Of a stretch of DNA of 64,000 bases, positions 1 through 13,812 are shown piece by piece (position 1 is the first letter of the stretch; the number at the start of each line of letters is the position of its first letter). Under the pieces are notes generated by a model. The model was given only the letters and a program-made list of their open reading frames with translations. It did no database searches and was not told the DNA's origin. Source of the stretch: Cacajao melanocephalus (lineage: Eukaryota; Chordata; Mammalia; Primates; Pitheciidae); assembly GCA_963573385.1 (NCBI GenBank), contig CAUYLG010033097.1:62001-126000 (forward strand). The letters run 5' to 3'. The translations under genes were made by a program, and so were the position numbers.

Positions 1-604
1 CAGGCAGAGAAACCACATGGTGAGACAGTAGTCTTTTTACCTGGTGGTGGAACAGGTTATGAATTGGGAAAACAAAAAACTCAAACCCCGACATATTGCA
101 TAAAACACACTCAACAAAAGAAAAACCTGTCTGGATTAGGTATTTTGCAAATGAAAATTTCTTACATTTCTAGGAGAATAAATGTCCAATACAGAGCAAG
201 TTTTGTGAGTACTTTATATAAAACATCAATTAACAAAGGACAACTTTGGTTGATAAAGAAAAACAGGTATAACCTAAATGCAAAGCATGGATTAGCTCAG
301 GCTCCCTCTAGGATTTAGACTGTATTCTAAATTGGGCTTTTGATATATTCTTGTTTATTCAATGTCTAATACCCTTCAAGAATGGGTTAATGAGTAATGT
401 GTACTCTTGTGATGTTTCATTTATGTTTTGGTTGCCATTATTAGGAGAAACAGGCTCAGTGAAACACCATATTTCTGGGATGGTGATCAATTGCGCTTAT
501 ATTTATTCCTCCATTGTGAAGGCTGGGTTATTTTCCTTGAAGTTATTAGGTATACTTAGCATTTTTAATAAGAACAACTAAATAAAAAGTCATTTGCTTG
601 AATT
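1..604. other. Unassigned non-coding sequence
   Basis: No repeat family, RNA gene or credible coding frame is recognised here. The sequence is AT-rich, and its short open frames have no recognisable domains. The only boundary that can be placed is the TSD of the Alu starting near 617. Confidence 0.5.
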
Positions 605-616
605 AAAACATTAACA

Positions 617-921
617 TAGGCCTGGCTCGTGGCTGCAATCCCAGCACTTTGGGAGGCAGAGGCAGGTGGATCACCTGAGGTCAGGAGTTCAAGGTCAGCC
701 TGGCCAACATGGTGAAACTCTGTCTCTACTAAAAATACAAAAAAAGAAAAAAATTAACCGGGCGTGGTGGCAGGTGCCTGTAATCCCAGCTACTCAGGAG
801 GCTGAGGCAGAAGAATCACTTGAACCCACGAGGCAGAGGTTGCAGTGAGCCAATATTTTGCCATTGCAGTCCAGCCTGGCTGACAAGAACAATACTCTGT
901 CTCAAAACAAAAACAAAAACA
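617..921 (+). repeat. Alu SINE, sense
   Basis: The 7SL-derived dimer is recognisable from the left-arm block 'cccagcactttgggaggc', the mid A-rich linker and the right arm. It ends in a (CAAAA)n tail. A perfect 12-bp direct repeat, aaaacattaaca, lies at 605-616 and 922-933. This is a target-site duplication from L1-driven insertion. The left arm has lost its usual first bases. Confidence 0.97.
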
Positions 922-933
922 AAAACATTAACA

Positions 934-2237
934 GACATACTGCCAGCTACAATGTTTGGGTTGTTTGTACATATTATACGTCACAAATACAAGAATACTT
1001 ACTTTGATCTAAAACAGCTTTCTTTCCTATTTGCCACTATTTTCATGAGAAAACCATAATTTTTTTAATTAAATGGGACTCTTGTTGGACTCTTTGAATT
1101 CCTGATTTATTCCTTTTTGACAGCTCACTGCTAATCATTAGTAACAAGTTCGTTGGTTGATCATAACACATTTCTTATTTAGCTCTTATTCGCGTTTTTT
1201 CTTAACCTGTGGAGTAGATCTTTGTCTCTTCCTGCTCAGCACTGCATGGCCCCACTAGCAGCATTTCATGTCTTTACTGTGTTTCTTGCACAATCCTCCT
1301 TCAACTTTGCCATCAGTTGGTCCTACTGATGACAGTCCTACTGCCTTCACCATATCATTTATCTGCTCAAAAGTCTTCTGTTGGTCTGCAGTGCCTGTGG
1401 GATATGTCCTTGGCTTTCAAAATTCTTTACCATATAATCTTTATTTCCCATGATTCCCATGTAACCCTCCTTTATTTAAGGGAGTGGATTCTATGAAAGA
1501 TGTCTTCTGCATCCCAAATTTGTATTCAGGCCATTTTTAACTTCCCAACTTCTTTCTAAAATACAAAATGTCTGAGGTCCTGAGTGACCAGATCAGATCA
1601 CATTGATCCTTTTCTATTGTGAACACACAGAATAATTTTTTTTAAAACCAGAAGAATACTTCCCTTTGGCGTTTAATACTTACTGGCTTTCATAGAATAA
1701 GATATAAATAAAAATATGCAAATGAAAACTCTGGAAAGTAGAGGCTTGGTCCTGTAATTCTTTGTATCACCTATGACACTGAAATCATCACCTTAAATGT
1801 GTGAGGATCTTGATGAATATTTTTGCTTGACTATTTTTAATCACATAAAAGCTAAAACACTTGACTATTTTTAATTTTGTAAAAGCTACAATACTTGATC
1901 AAATAAAATATTCTATTTTTCATTTAATCTGAGTCTTATTTACAGATTTTAATTTATAAAAAATAGATTATATCTCTATACTGTAAGACATTTGCATATT
2001 TTATTTATAATAATAATCAATAAAAGCAATAAAAATATAAGTACATGTACTCAGAAAATCTATTTCCTGCTCTTATTTCATTGAACTGGAAACTTCTTGA
2101 GAAAAAGAATTCTGCATCTTTTTGGTACAGATTACTACCCCAAAGAAAAATATATAGTCCCACTCAACCCTTAGACACACAGCAGAATTGTAAGTCAGTG
2201 CAGACAAGGTATAAAAACTCTTCCATGAGGGCAAACG
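934..2237. other. Unassigned AT-rich non-coding sequence
   Basis: This is about 1.3 kb without a recognised repeat. The 1850-2040 part is very AT-rich, with TTTATAATAATAATC-like runs. No splice-flanked or conserved coding frame stands out. Confidence 0.45.
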
Positions 2238-2245
2238 TTTCATGA

Positions 2246-3348
2246 TGAAATCACCAAAAGCAATTGCAACAAAAGCAAAAGCTGACAAATGGGATCTAAT
2301 TAAAGATCTTCTGCACAGCCAAAGAAACTATCATCAGAGCAAACAGGCAACCGACAGAGTAGGAGAAAATTCCTGCAATCTATCCATCTGACAAAAGTGT
2401 AATATCCAGAATATACAAGGAACTTAAACAAATTTACAAGAAATAAGAACAAACAACCCCATTAAAAAGTAGGCAAAGGACATGAACCTACACTTTTCAA
2501 AAGACATTCATGCAGCCAACAAACAAATTTAAAAAAAAAAAAAAAAGCTCAACACTGATAATTAGAGAAATCAAAATCAAAACCACAATCAGATGCACCA
2601 GTCAGAATGGCAATTACTAAAAAGTCAAGAAACAACCAATCCTGGTGAGTATGTGGAGAAATACAAATGCTTTTACACTGTTGGTGGGCATGTAAATTAG
2701 TTCAACCATTGTGGAAGACCAGGTGTGGCGATTCCTCAAAAATCTAGAACCAGAAATACCATTTGACCCAGCAATCCCATTATTGAGTATATACCCAAAA
2801 GAATATAAATCATTCTATTACAAAGATACATGCATGCGTATGTTCACTGTAGCACTATTCACAATAGCAAAAACATGGAATCAACCCAAATGCCCATCAA
2901 TGATAGACTGGATAAAGAAAATATGATACATATACACAATGGAATATTATGCAGCCATAAAACAGAATGAGAGCATGTTCTTTATAGGGACATGGATGGA
3001 GCTGGAAGGCATTATCCTCAGCACACTAATGCAGGAACAGAAAACCATATGCTACATGTTCTCACTTATAAGTGGGAGCTGAACAGTGAGAACGCATGGA
3101 CACAGGGAGGGGAACAACACACATTGGGACCTGTCAGGGCAGGTGGGGTAGGGAAGGGAGAGCAGTAGGGAAAATAGCTAATGCATGCTGATTTAATACC
3201 TAGGTGATATGTTGATAGGTGCAGCAAACTATTATGGCACATGTTTATCTGTGTAACAAATCTGCATCTTCTGTACATGTACCCCAGTACTTAAAAAGAA
3301 AAAAATTAAAAAAAGAAAGAAAAAGGAAAAAACCAACCAAACAAAAAC
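2246..3348 (+). mobile_element. L1 LINE, 5'-truncated 3' end
   Basis: The sequence follows the end of L1 ORF2 and the 3'UTR. The 2711-2926 frame reads the familiar ORF2p C-terminal segment (WRFLKNLEPEIPFDPAIPLL, then KTWNQPKCPSMIDWIKK). It is followed by the 'ggaatattatgcagccat' block and the usual 3'UTR end 'acatgtaccccagtactt' and an A-rich tail. Stops and indels break the frame, so the copy is dead. A candidate TSD, tttcatga, lies at 2238-2245 and 3349-3356. It extends to 13 bp if one gap is allowed. Confidence 0.93.
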
Positions 3349-3356
3349 TTTCATGA

Positions 3357-6069
3357 ATCCTGAGATTAAGTCATAAGATTTAATACAGAGATTTCCAGAA
3401 ACAAGGGACCTCAATAGACAATACACACTCTTAATGATAAGAAAAAAAAAGTCTGAATTCCCTTTATATTTAATTTAAACCTTGTAAATGAGACTTCTTA
3501 AAGAACCATTCTGCAATGCAAGTCGTGGGCTGAGTCTCTCTCTCAGGGACTAACACCATACACGTTGCCATTAATTAGGTATAAAACAGAACATCACGCT
3601 TTTCAGAGCTGTTCTCCACAGCCAATGCCACGTTCTTACAAGATGCGCTGCTCCACTGAGGTGCATCCCATCAGCCTGTTCCACCTCCCTCTCCTCATTG
3701 CTGTCTCTGACGGACTATATTCTCCCTCTCTTTATTCATTAAAGTCTTGGGTTCCAGACCCTCTTTCCTCTCCTCCATTCCTACTCTCATCTCATCCTGA
3801 GGAATGGCAGAATTTTGTCTGTGCTTATGCTTAACTTCTAAACTTTTTACACTCTGGCTTATGACACATGGTGAATCCTTCAGATACCCCTGAAATCTAC
3901 TGCAAGAATCTGCTATATGACTCAGCTTTACAAGCATCCTAACAGCAACCTTTCCTTGACCTCCTTAAGACCTCCTAATGTTGCCCCGTGTAACCTCCTG
4001 TTCATTTTCCCATTATTTACAACTGCTCAGATGTCTTCACTTCCTTTATAACTTAATTTACAACCCATGGTCACTGTTATTATTACTCCTTGGTACAAAC
4101 TATCACCAAACTTGACTTTCTTTCCTGCTCTTGAATTCAAGTAGTGAAAGCCTATTTACCAATACCTCAGCAGCTGAATATCCATAAGTTCTGGAGAAAA
4201 TTATATTATTTGGATGACTGGATGTACTTTATTATTATTGTCAGCAGTCCATAGTATTTACCATTTTAATCAATGTCTTTCTTGGAGTGCCTTCCTTTTC
4301 CCATGCCAGCCAACCAACCAAATGTGTCCGCCTTTTACTTACTGCAGTACATTCTTTACTAACAGATTTAGTAAACGTCTGTGGGTGGTACATGCCCTAA
4401 TGTCTTCGACTGCCTGAATATTTTATTTTACTGTCATTTTGCAAAATTCCAGTAAATCTAATTCTTGCATTTGTTTATGTTTTTTCAGGCCTCTGATGCT
4501 AGCCTGCCATTTGCTTCTGAAAGTATTAAATTATGGCTATGAGAAGTCTGATGGTCATGTAATTGTCGTTTCTTTCAAGTCACCTTTCTTTTCTATCTAG
4601 AAGCTCTTAAGATTTTAATATTAACCTTGATGTACTTTTATTTAATTATAACTCATCTCAGTGAGGCTTCGGTTTTATTTAACAAGCTTAGTATTCAGAG
4701 TACACTTTAAACCTCAAAAAAAACTACTCATTTTTTCCTGAAAAAATTTCAGAAATATGTCTTCAAATATTATTTTCCCATGATTTCCTGCATGCTTTTT
4801 CTGAAACTCTCTTTAGACATATGCTGAAGTATTTTGAGGTATCTTTCACATCTCCTAACTTCTCATTCATGCTTTTAATGTCTTTATCAATATTCCAGGC
4901 AAATTCTCAGTACTGTCTTCCCATTTACTAATTCTCTCCTTAACTATGGCATTCTTATATTGTGGCATCTTAAACTGTGGCAAATGTATGTATATTTATG
5001 TATTTATATATAAATATATTTTTAATTTTAGTAATTTATTTTTAATTACTGATTTCTAACTGGATCTCTTTCATATCCACCCATTTTAGCCTTTTTCTTT
5101 ACATTTTAATAATCTTTTAAAATTGATACTATTCTTTCATTTATCTCTTTGAATATCCTAAACATTTACATGAAATTCTTTTCACCTGGGATGAATTTGT
5201 GCTCTGCTTGCTGACTTAGATACGAGCTTCTTGTGAATAAATTTAGGTTGTTAGGTTGATATTCAGCTGAAGTTTTCTGTTTTCTCTGTCTCTCACTTGC
5301 TTTTTGTTAATCTCAACTCATCCCTTGCCTCCACCCTGCTTCTGAGGTGCACAATGTGGAGCCACATCTTACTACTGTGCTTCAGGGCTCTTCAGGCCAT
5401 TGGCTGACCCAGGAGGTGGTTTGACTTGGCTTCTTGCTCTGAGGCATTGCTGTTGTGCTCCTCTCAACACCCCTGTAGACTCACAGCTCCCTGTAGGCAA
5501 GAACCCAGGTCTCACGTTGTGATACCTCAATGTGGGAGGCACTAAGTTGGTTTCTCAACTAGCTTTTCTTCTGCCTGTTATCTAGAGAGGTTGGGAAGCC
5601 AATGCACTCTTTTTCAGTTATAATTTACATACTGACAATGAGGTACATCCATGCCACATTTGGGAGCAAGAAAGATAGAGGCAATCTTCCTGAAGATTCT
5701 GTTTGTCTCTGCTGGGTGGCAAGGTCATAGTTCTCTTGAAGCGGTTTCTGGTGAACATTCTCCTGATGTCCAGAGTTTGCCATGGCTGTGGCACAGCTGT
5801 CAGTCTAAGACAGCATAGCTCCCAAAGCCACTGAATTGTGGCTCCCCAGTGTCTGGTTCATGGTATTTCAGGAGTCATTCCAAGAAGCCCACCTGGAACC
5901 TGCTTCTTCAATCCTCCCAATGATTTTTCCAAGCACCTGATTCTTTGCATTGAATTCCTCTCTCTTACAAATGTATAGAGTGCTTTTTGTTTCTTCTGCT
6001 CAACCCAACTGATATACACACTTTAACCCTAGCTTCACAAATGAGCCCAGAATAAAATATATTTTATCC
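3357..6069. other. Unassigned non-coding sequence, possibly with an ancient repeat
   Basis: No gene is supported. The pyrimidine-rich AT stretch at about 4780-5260 loosely resembles the non-coding part of old interspersed elements, but I cannot name a family. A very AT-rich patch lies at about 4985-5045. The rest looks like unique sequence. Confidence 0.4.
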
Positions 6070-6074
6070 CTTAC

Positions 6075-6442
6075 TGATATGGTTTGGCTGTGTCTCCACC
6101 CAAATCTCATTGTGAATTTCAGCTCCCGTAATGCCTACGTGTTGTGGGAGGGACCCAGTTGGGGATGATTGAATTATGAGGATGGCTTCCTCTATTCTTT
6201 TCTCGTGGCAGTGAGTAAGTCTCATGAGATCTGATGGTTTAATAAAGAAAAACCCCTTTCGCTAGGTTCTCATTTTCTCTGCCTTCTGCTATGTTACACA
6301 TGCCTTTGTCCTTCCCTTGCCTTCCCCCATGATTGTGAGGCCTCCCCAGCCAGGTGGAACTGTGAGTCCATTAAACCTCTTTTTCTTTATAAATTACCCA
6401 GTCTCAGGTATGTCTTTATCAGCAGGCAAATGGACTAATACA
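6075..6442 (+). mobile_element. THE1-type solo LTR (MaLR)
   Basis: The LTR starts tgatatggtttggctgtgtc and ends with the THE1-like terminus actaataca, giving 5'-TG...CA-3'. Its length of 368 bp fits THE1 LTRs. A perfect 5-bp TSD, cttac, flanks it at 6070-6074 and 6443-6447. No internal retroviral sequence follows, so it is a solo LTR left by LTR-LTR recombination. Its right TSD overlaps the start of an inverted-repeat arm. Confidence 0.96.
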
Positions 6443-6444
6443 CT

Positions 6445-6515
6445 TACCAAATCCCAGAAAATTCTCAGGCATCAATGCCTGGTTTTTGACCGTAATTAAC
6501 ATCCCCCTTTCTTCC
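6445..6515 (+). repeat. Arm 1 of an inverted repeat (partner near 7895-7965)
   Basis: Positions 6445-6482 match the reverse complement of 7928-7965 at 36 of 38 positions. Weaker similarity, about 75% by eye, continues to about 6515. The partner sits inside a candidate ERVL/MaLR-like LTR. This arm is a short fragment without the rest of that LTR. Confidence 0.8.
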
Positions 6516-7054
6516 ACTGCCATAGTTTTCTGCTGTTTCAAGTAAATGACAGTGATACCTTCTTTCTAAGATGAATCTAGCCTTTTTTTCTTTTATATTA
6601 TATTTCTCCTTGCTACAGGTTGGAGGAAAGAAATGGCATGAAAGCATAAATTTATTACAACATTGTAACTAGCAGTCACTTCCTTAAATTGAGTGTAAAT
6701 CAGATTTATAGTCATAGGCTCCAATAGGTACTCAAGATCACCTCTTTCAGTTCTACTTCCCTAGTAAATCAGCTTTTTCTTTCTCCAAATTGAGAACTTC
6801 AAAACCTTTCCTTTCTATTTAAACCCTCCCAAGCCTTCCTCCTCACTCACATTTGTCACTAAGAAAATAGAAGCCAACAAGATGGAACTCCTTTCTTTCT
6901 CTGTCATCACATCCACAAACCCCACTGCCTTTGTGCACATCTTCTTTACTTGCCTTCCTGTTACATCCAGGAAGGGTACCAGTACTGTTGTAGGCAAAGG
7001 CAACCTCTTCAGATCGGCACCAGATTCCATTATATCTCGGCTCCTTTAAACAAA
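6516..7054. other. Unassigned non-coding sequence
   Basis: No recognised repeat or gene. Antisense open frames around 6815-7064 overlap one another in different frames and have no domain signature. Confidence 0.45.
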
Positions 7055-7245
7055 AGGTGAGCAAACCCTTTTGGTAAAGGTCCAGATAGTAACTATGACA
7101 GGCTGTTCGTCACAATGACTCAGGTCTGCAGACGTAGCATGAAAGCAGCCATAGGCAATACGCAACCAAGAGGTCATGCCTTTGTATACTTCATTTAGAA
7201 AACAGGTGCGCCCTCGAATTGTGGGCAGTAATTGCTGATCCCTGA
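7055..7245. mobile_element. hAT-Charlie-like non-autonomous DNA transposon relic
   Basis: The order of 'gagcaaaccc', 'aaaggtccagatagtaa', 'gaaagcagccatagg' and 'aaaacaggtgcgccc' matches a common MER-class hAT element with strong divergence. The family name is left open. The copy is non-coding and terminal inverted repeats are not clean. Confidence 0.7.
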
Positions 7246-7589
7246 TCTGGGAACTTCCTTCTTCTCTTATCCTTTTTTCTCTCCTGACTCATCCTCCAAT
7301 TCCTCTCTACCATCTGCACTGTAAATAATCTTATGACCATATCAAGTATTTTTTTTTTGGAATCTGTCCTCCTGTACTTACCATCTCATGTTTTCAAATG
7401 AATTGTTTGCTCTCACCCTCTTAACTTCTTCATTCATTCTTTAATCCTTTCTACTTGAAAGGACTCTACTTAAAGCAGTCTTACCTCTTTTTAGTTCTTA
7501 TCTTTTCACTCTTTTTGCTTTGTAATTCTTATACTCTGTAATTATTTTGTTTTTTATTTTTTCTTTTTTGTATACCCTCTACTTTATTC

Positions 7590-7715
7590 CTCAGAGTGAG
7601 AGTTTCCGGAGGGTAAGGACGTGGTCAGCTTTGTTTATTGCTTAATCACAGGGTACCCTAATCATGGATTGTAGGAGTTCTGTAACTATCTGTTGAATGA
7701 ATGAATAAAGGAATC
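7590..7715 (+). mobile_element. L2 LINE 3' end relic
   Basis: The segment runs from 'agagtgagagtttccggagggtaagg' territory to 'ctgttgaatgaatgaataaa'. This is the typical L2 3' terminus, with a TGAATGAATG-like end. It is highly diverged and non-coding. Confidence 0.7.
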
Positions 7716-7740
7716 CAAAATGCTGTTTCAGACACTGTGA

Positions 7741-8234
7741 TGTGCTGCCTAGATCTGCTCTCCAGGATTTACTTCCCCAGCTACTGCAAGTCCTGCCGGA
7801 ATGTAGGCTTTGTTTGGAAGTATCTCTGCTGAAGGCGGCCACATTACCCAAAGTCATGGCCCCTTCCTAGGGAGGCCTCCATCCAATGAATGGTCAGTAT
7901 AGGAGGTTGCTAATTACTGGTTAAGAATCAGGCATTAATGCCTGAGAATTTTCTGGGATTTGGTATCAGTGTAGGAGATATATAGGCCTAATCCCCTTTG
8001 CCTCATCTCAGGCCAATTCTGCAGGGTCACCCCAGCTTCAGAGCTCCTAGTAGCCTGATGAAACCTCTGTTGACTGCATAAAAGCTTGGCTTATTTTCCT
8101 GACCAATTCTGCTTCTCTCTCTTCCTTCCCTGACTTTCCCTTGGGTATTGATCCCAAGACCACTCCCAGATAAACCTCCTATACTCAAATCTCTAGTTTA
8201 GAGTTAGCTTCCCCAGGGAACCCAACCTGTGACA
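7741..8234 (+). mobile_element. Old LTR, ERVL/MaLR-like (family not assigned)
   Basis: About 495 bp begins near tgtgctgcc and ends ccaacctgtgaca. A possible TATA box (gcataaaag, about 8078) and a weak poly(A)-like GATAAA near 8170 sit in the order expected for an LTR. I see no matching 5-bp TSD. It contains the perfect palindrome caggcattaatgcctg at 7929-7944, part of the inverted-repeat partner. It could instead be another class of old repeat. Confidence 0.5.
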
Positions 8235-10245
8235 CTTGCTGAAGCTTAATTGATCTATAAATGGCAACGTAGGATTCAAACTAACCTCTACTTGAATTCT
8301 AAAGTCAATGCACTTTTCCTGGTTGGTTTGTTGGAAGTATAACATGATTCTCTAGTTTTAAAATAAACTCCCTTTATTTCTATTCCTTCTTCAGGTGTCT
8401 TTACCATTAAAACTGACTTAACCATAGAGGAAATGTTTAGTCACTGAATCTATTTGTATGTATTATTTGGAAGAAGTCTATCTAGAAATTTTACTCTTAT
8501 TCAGACTGTCTTTTCTTAAATGAACACTGTCCTTTTCTGCATAACCATCCACTTCACTTGTATTTCACAGTGGATGTGAACAATACTTAAATATGTATAT
8601 TTATGCATATGTAGAAGTAAATATATGTGTCTCTAAAAGCCAAATGCCATGCATGTTCTTTGGCTATAGCTTGTATAATCTGAGTAAATATAAAAATTTA
8701 AGTAGAGATTGGTGGAAGAGGCTCAGTCTATGAAAGTTACTTACTTTCAAGAAACCAAAACAATCTCTAGCACTGTTTTGATAACATCAAAATATCATAG
8801 CCTTGAAAAATCTAAAGTCTTTTGGACTCAACATAGAATTCAGCTCTAATCCATCTACATACGTTGTGAACAAAAGGTGGCAACCTGAGGGTTTATAAAC
8901 GGTGGCTGTTTCATCTTCTTTTTCTCAAAGTCAAAAAACCCTAAGTGTCTTTCTGTTGTGCTATCATGGAAGGTCATTGCAAGAACTTAGAGCAGCACAA
9001 TCACTGCCAACTGGGACACTATTGCTATTATTTTTTTCCTGCATGTTTGCTGTATAAGTGAATGGGATGCCTTTCAAAGTGCTGAGATCCTTGGACTTCA
9101 GTTTGATCCCATCTAGAGAGATTATGGTTCACATTTTCCCTGGAGCCTTCCTTTAAAATAACATCTACTGAAGCCTAATATGGCTATCTCTGGACTCTGA
9201 GTTCCTTGAGAGTAAAGACCATGCCTGGTTCTGTTTTGTGACTTCACATGTTGAATAAAAGCTTGCCACATAAACACATTTATAGGTTAGAATGGGTAGG
9301 GATAGAGTTCCATGTAATTTCCAAAGTTCTCTTTTATATAGCTTCTCAAATGCAAGAAAAGGAGAAAATGATGGAAAGTTACAACCATGTTACATTTCTG
9401 CTAACTAAAACATAAAGTCAAGTACGGTAACCTCTACTGCCTCATTAATTGCTGACCCTTCATTAAAGGTATTATACATCATTAAGGATTGAGCCTAAGT
9501 AAATGCAAAATTAGATAAGCATAGCTATTACCTTAATATGAAGCTAATATAGCTCCTTATTTAATGATTACACAAATAGGCTCTCAGGCTAAAGATAACA
9601 GATATTTGCATTACAGTGCTTATTAAAAGGAAACCTGTAAGTCCAAAATTCTTCCTTGCAGAGAAATTCATGAACACACATAAAGTTTTCCAGTTTTACA
9701 CCAGAAGCATCCAGGAATGACCCAGGGAGTCTTCTTAGGTGGCCTTTCGACCCTCTAGAGCCAGGTTTTACAGAAGTTAGAATAAGAAGCTGTGCTTCTC
9801 ATCCAACACATCTGCTTAGGGCGAGACAGGTTAAGGATAATGAGAGATTCCAGTCATTCTCTTTTGGGCAAGCCCCTCTTCCTACTCATTTTAAAGCATT
9901 TTGATTCTGCATTTCTTCTCTATCTCCCTTTTGCAGGGGTCTATCCCTGTGGGTCTATGAGAGCCATCATCACTGGCTGGCATTTCAGAACTCTGACTTA
10001 TTGTTTATTTCAGTCACTTGTTACATAACCAGGGAAGCAGGTCAACATTGCTTTTAACATTCTCTGGAAAAATTAAGGAGAAAAAGGCTGCAAGGGACTG
10101 GTTCAGTGTTGTCCCAGCCAGAGCACAGGGACTTCAAGTACTCAGATAATAGCCTGGGCCACTTGACTGAATGCCTCTCCTCACTCTACCTTCTCTCAAA
10201 CCTGGCTCAGAAAATAAGCCCCTTTATCAATTAATTAAAGAACCT
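8235..10245. other. Mostly unassigned non-coding sequence
   Basis: A short MIR-like tail may lie at 8255-8322, and an L2 3' end is listed separately at 9180-9275. Otherwise nothing is recognised. The small frame at 9792-10028 has no domain and is not supported as a gene. Confidence 0.4.
9180..9275 (+). mobile_element. L2 LINE 3' end relic
   Basis: The block 'gagttccttgagagtaaagaccatgc' territory followed by 'gttgaataaaagc' matches the L2 3' end pattern. It is short and diverged. Confidence 0.6.
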
Positions 10246-10440
10246 GGGCCCTGGAGCCAGGCCAATTTGGGTTAAATATCCCATTTCTGACACACTCAGC
10301 ACTTTTGTTTCTCTAAGCATGCATTTCTTCGTTTGTACAAAGGTGAAGATCCTGATCCTATGGAATCATGACGAAATGATTTACACAGTGCTCCTACCAC
10401 AGTGCCTGGCACACTGTAGGTTGCTTATTAAGAGGGGGCC
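10246..10440 (-). repeat. MIR SINE relic, antisense
   Basis: Read on this strand, it runs from 'ctggagccaggccaatttgg' through 'cagtgcctggcacactgtag', the order of an inverted MIR. It is tRNA-derived, ancient and non-coding. Confidence 0.8.
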
Positions 10441-11928
<1,488 letters not shown>

Positions 11929-12654
11929 GTCTATTCTCCTTTTCCTTCATACACATCTGAGATCCTCCCCCACCTTGCCCAGGATCCTTCCAGGTTGGGT
12001 GTCTTCTAGGCAGGACAGTGGTGACAGCACATCAGTAGAGACAGAGAACAAGGAGTGAAATTTGGGAAGGTAAGCCTTTCTTTCTCCCCTCAATGGCTTT
12101 AAGACATCTATCAGACTCTTCCCTCTCCTCCAGATACCCTACGGCAGGCCCAGGGCTAGGATGAAAGCTGCTTCCTAAACATTTACGTGGCAACCTTGTC
12201 ATTCTCCAGGGTTTTTAATAAGAGGAAAGAGAAGGTGAGAAGGAGGATGGACCTGAGGAAAAGGTCTTGATATTCTGTCTCTTTATCTTTGTTCCTAGCT
12301 TTTTTCTAAAAAAAGAGCTTCAGACTTCCTGAAGGGTCTGTGGTGCCTGAGAAACAGCTACTGCTCCATAGTGAGCCTGAGAAAGATTGTCCTTGGTTAG
12401 ATAGAGCATATGGCTGTGGAAGTCAGAGAGGTGGACTCCGTATATGATTTAGAAGTGAAAGCAAATAAAAGGGAAGGAATGGGAAGAGGAAGGCAAGACA
12501 GAGAAGGAAGAGGACCAATGCAGTAGGAACTTTGAGGTGTCAAAGCTTGTGTGGGTAACTTCAGGAATCAGAACTTTTCTTCCAAGTCCCCTCATTCCTG
12601 TTTTCCAGGGGAGACATAGTGAGGTTGCTAGAAAGGGCAGCGTGAATGGTCTGG
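11929..12654. other. Unassigned non-coding sequence
   Basis: Purine-rich tracts (about 12220-12250 and 12460-12520) are the only notable feature. No repeat family is recognised. Confidence 0.45.
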
Positions 12655-12840
12655 AGCTAGGCTGCTCAGTGAGAGTCTTGGGTCTGCCAATACTCTGCAA
12701 ATTACTTAACCTCTTCATGCTTCACTCTCATCCTATATACAAAGTGAATAATTATGGCACACATGCCATTGAACAATGGGGAGGATTAATACGACAATAC
12801 ACACGTGTCTTAGAAATCATAGTAAATGATCAATATAAGT
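12655..12840 (-). repeat. MIR SINE relic, antisense
   Basis: The order 'aaattacttaacctcttcatgc', the A-rich middle and 'gtaaatgatcaatata' fits an inverted MIR core. It is diverged. Confidence 0.65.
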
Positions 12841-13379
12841 AAGCAATTAGGATTATTCATCTCTAATTGTGCAGAACTATCCCTTTGGCTCTTCACTGAG
12901 CTGGAAGCCCAGCCTGTCTACAGAAGTCATAATTCACAGTTTCATGTGGAGAATCTGCCCTCCCACTCATCTCCACAAGGGACTAGTGGAGATGGAGAGC
13001 AAAACGATGCCAGAGGGTGAGCATGTTGTTTTTGTGCCATTTTAGAGTGATTACAGCTGGAAATCCAGCAATTCTAAAATCCTGTCCTAATAACCTCTCC
13101 ACTGGGGGAAGTTCTCAAGGGAATTCCAGGTAACCAACAGCAGAGTTGATTGGTCACACTGATAGAGTTGGAGCCCTCTGGTAAGTGATGGAATTGAAGC
13201 TCAAAGCTTATATTCTCCTTGCAGAATTTAATCCTGATATTGCACCACTCTCTATCCAGTCTCATGGAGAAATGAAGTCAAGGGGAAGGTAGGAGCAGGG
13301 GTGCTGAACCTGCATCTAGGCCATAATGCTACCTTCTCAGTGATGTTGTCCCCATCTGTCCCATCTTACAAGACAGCAC

Positions 13380-13600
13380 CTACAATTCCCCATTTCATTT
13401 CTCTGCCTTAGTTTTCCCTTAACACTCATCAAAATCTGAGATACTTAATGTTTTAATTCTCTTATTTATTGAGGATTGCTCAGGACTAAAATGTAAACCC
13501 CATGAAGAAAGGGATTTTGTTCTATTTTGTTTACTGCTCTGTCTTGGCAACTAACTTACTTAACATGTATTTGTTGGATGAAGGAAGTGGAAGAAAGGAC
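13380..13600 (+). mobile_element. L2 LINE 3' end relic
   Basis: 'actaaaatgtaaaccccatg' and 'gggattttgttctattttgt' followed by 'atttgttggatgaa' follow the L2 3' end order. The 5' limit is approximate. Confidence 0.75.
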
Positions 13601-13812
13601 ATGGAGTGTGACTGTGTACTTCCCAACACATAGGAGCTTAGGCAACTGGTAAACCCAGCCCAGGCAATGTCCTGGAGTGCTCAGCAGTCATATCCACTAG
13701 TCTTCTCCTGGGGCTTGGTCAGAGTGTGGCTGGAAAGGGGAGAGGGCAAGTAGTCATGGATCTCGTAGAGGGAGAGGAGGCTGAAAAATTCTTTGTTTTT
13801 CAATAGATGAGG

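Noticed and set aside
2711..2926. 71-codon frame resembling a protein
   Set aside because: It is the ORF2p C-terminal piece of a truncated L1 and is annotated as part of that element, not as a gene.
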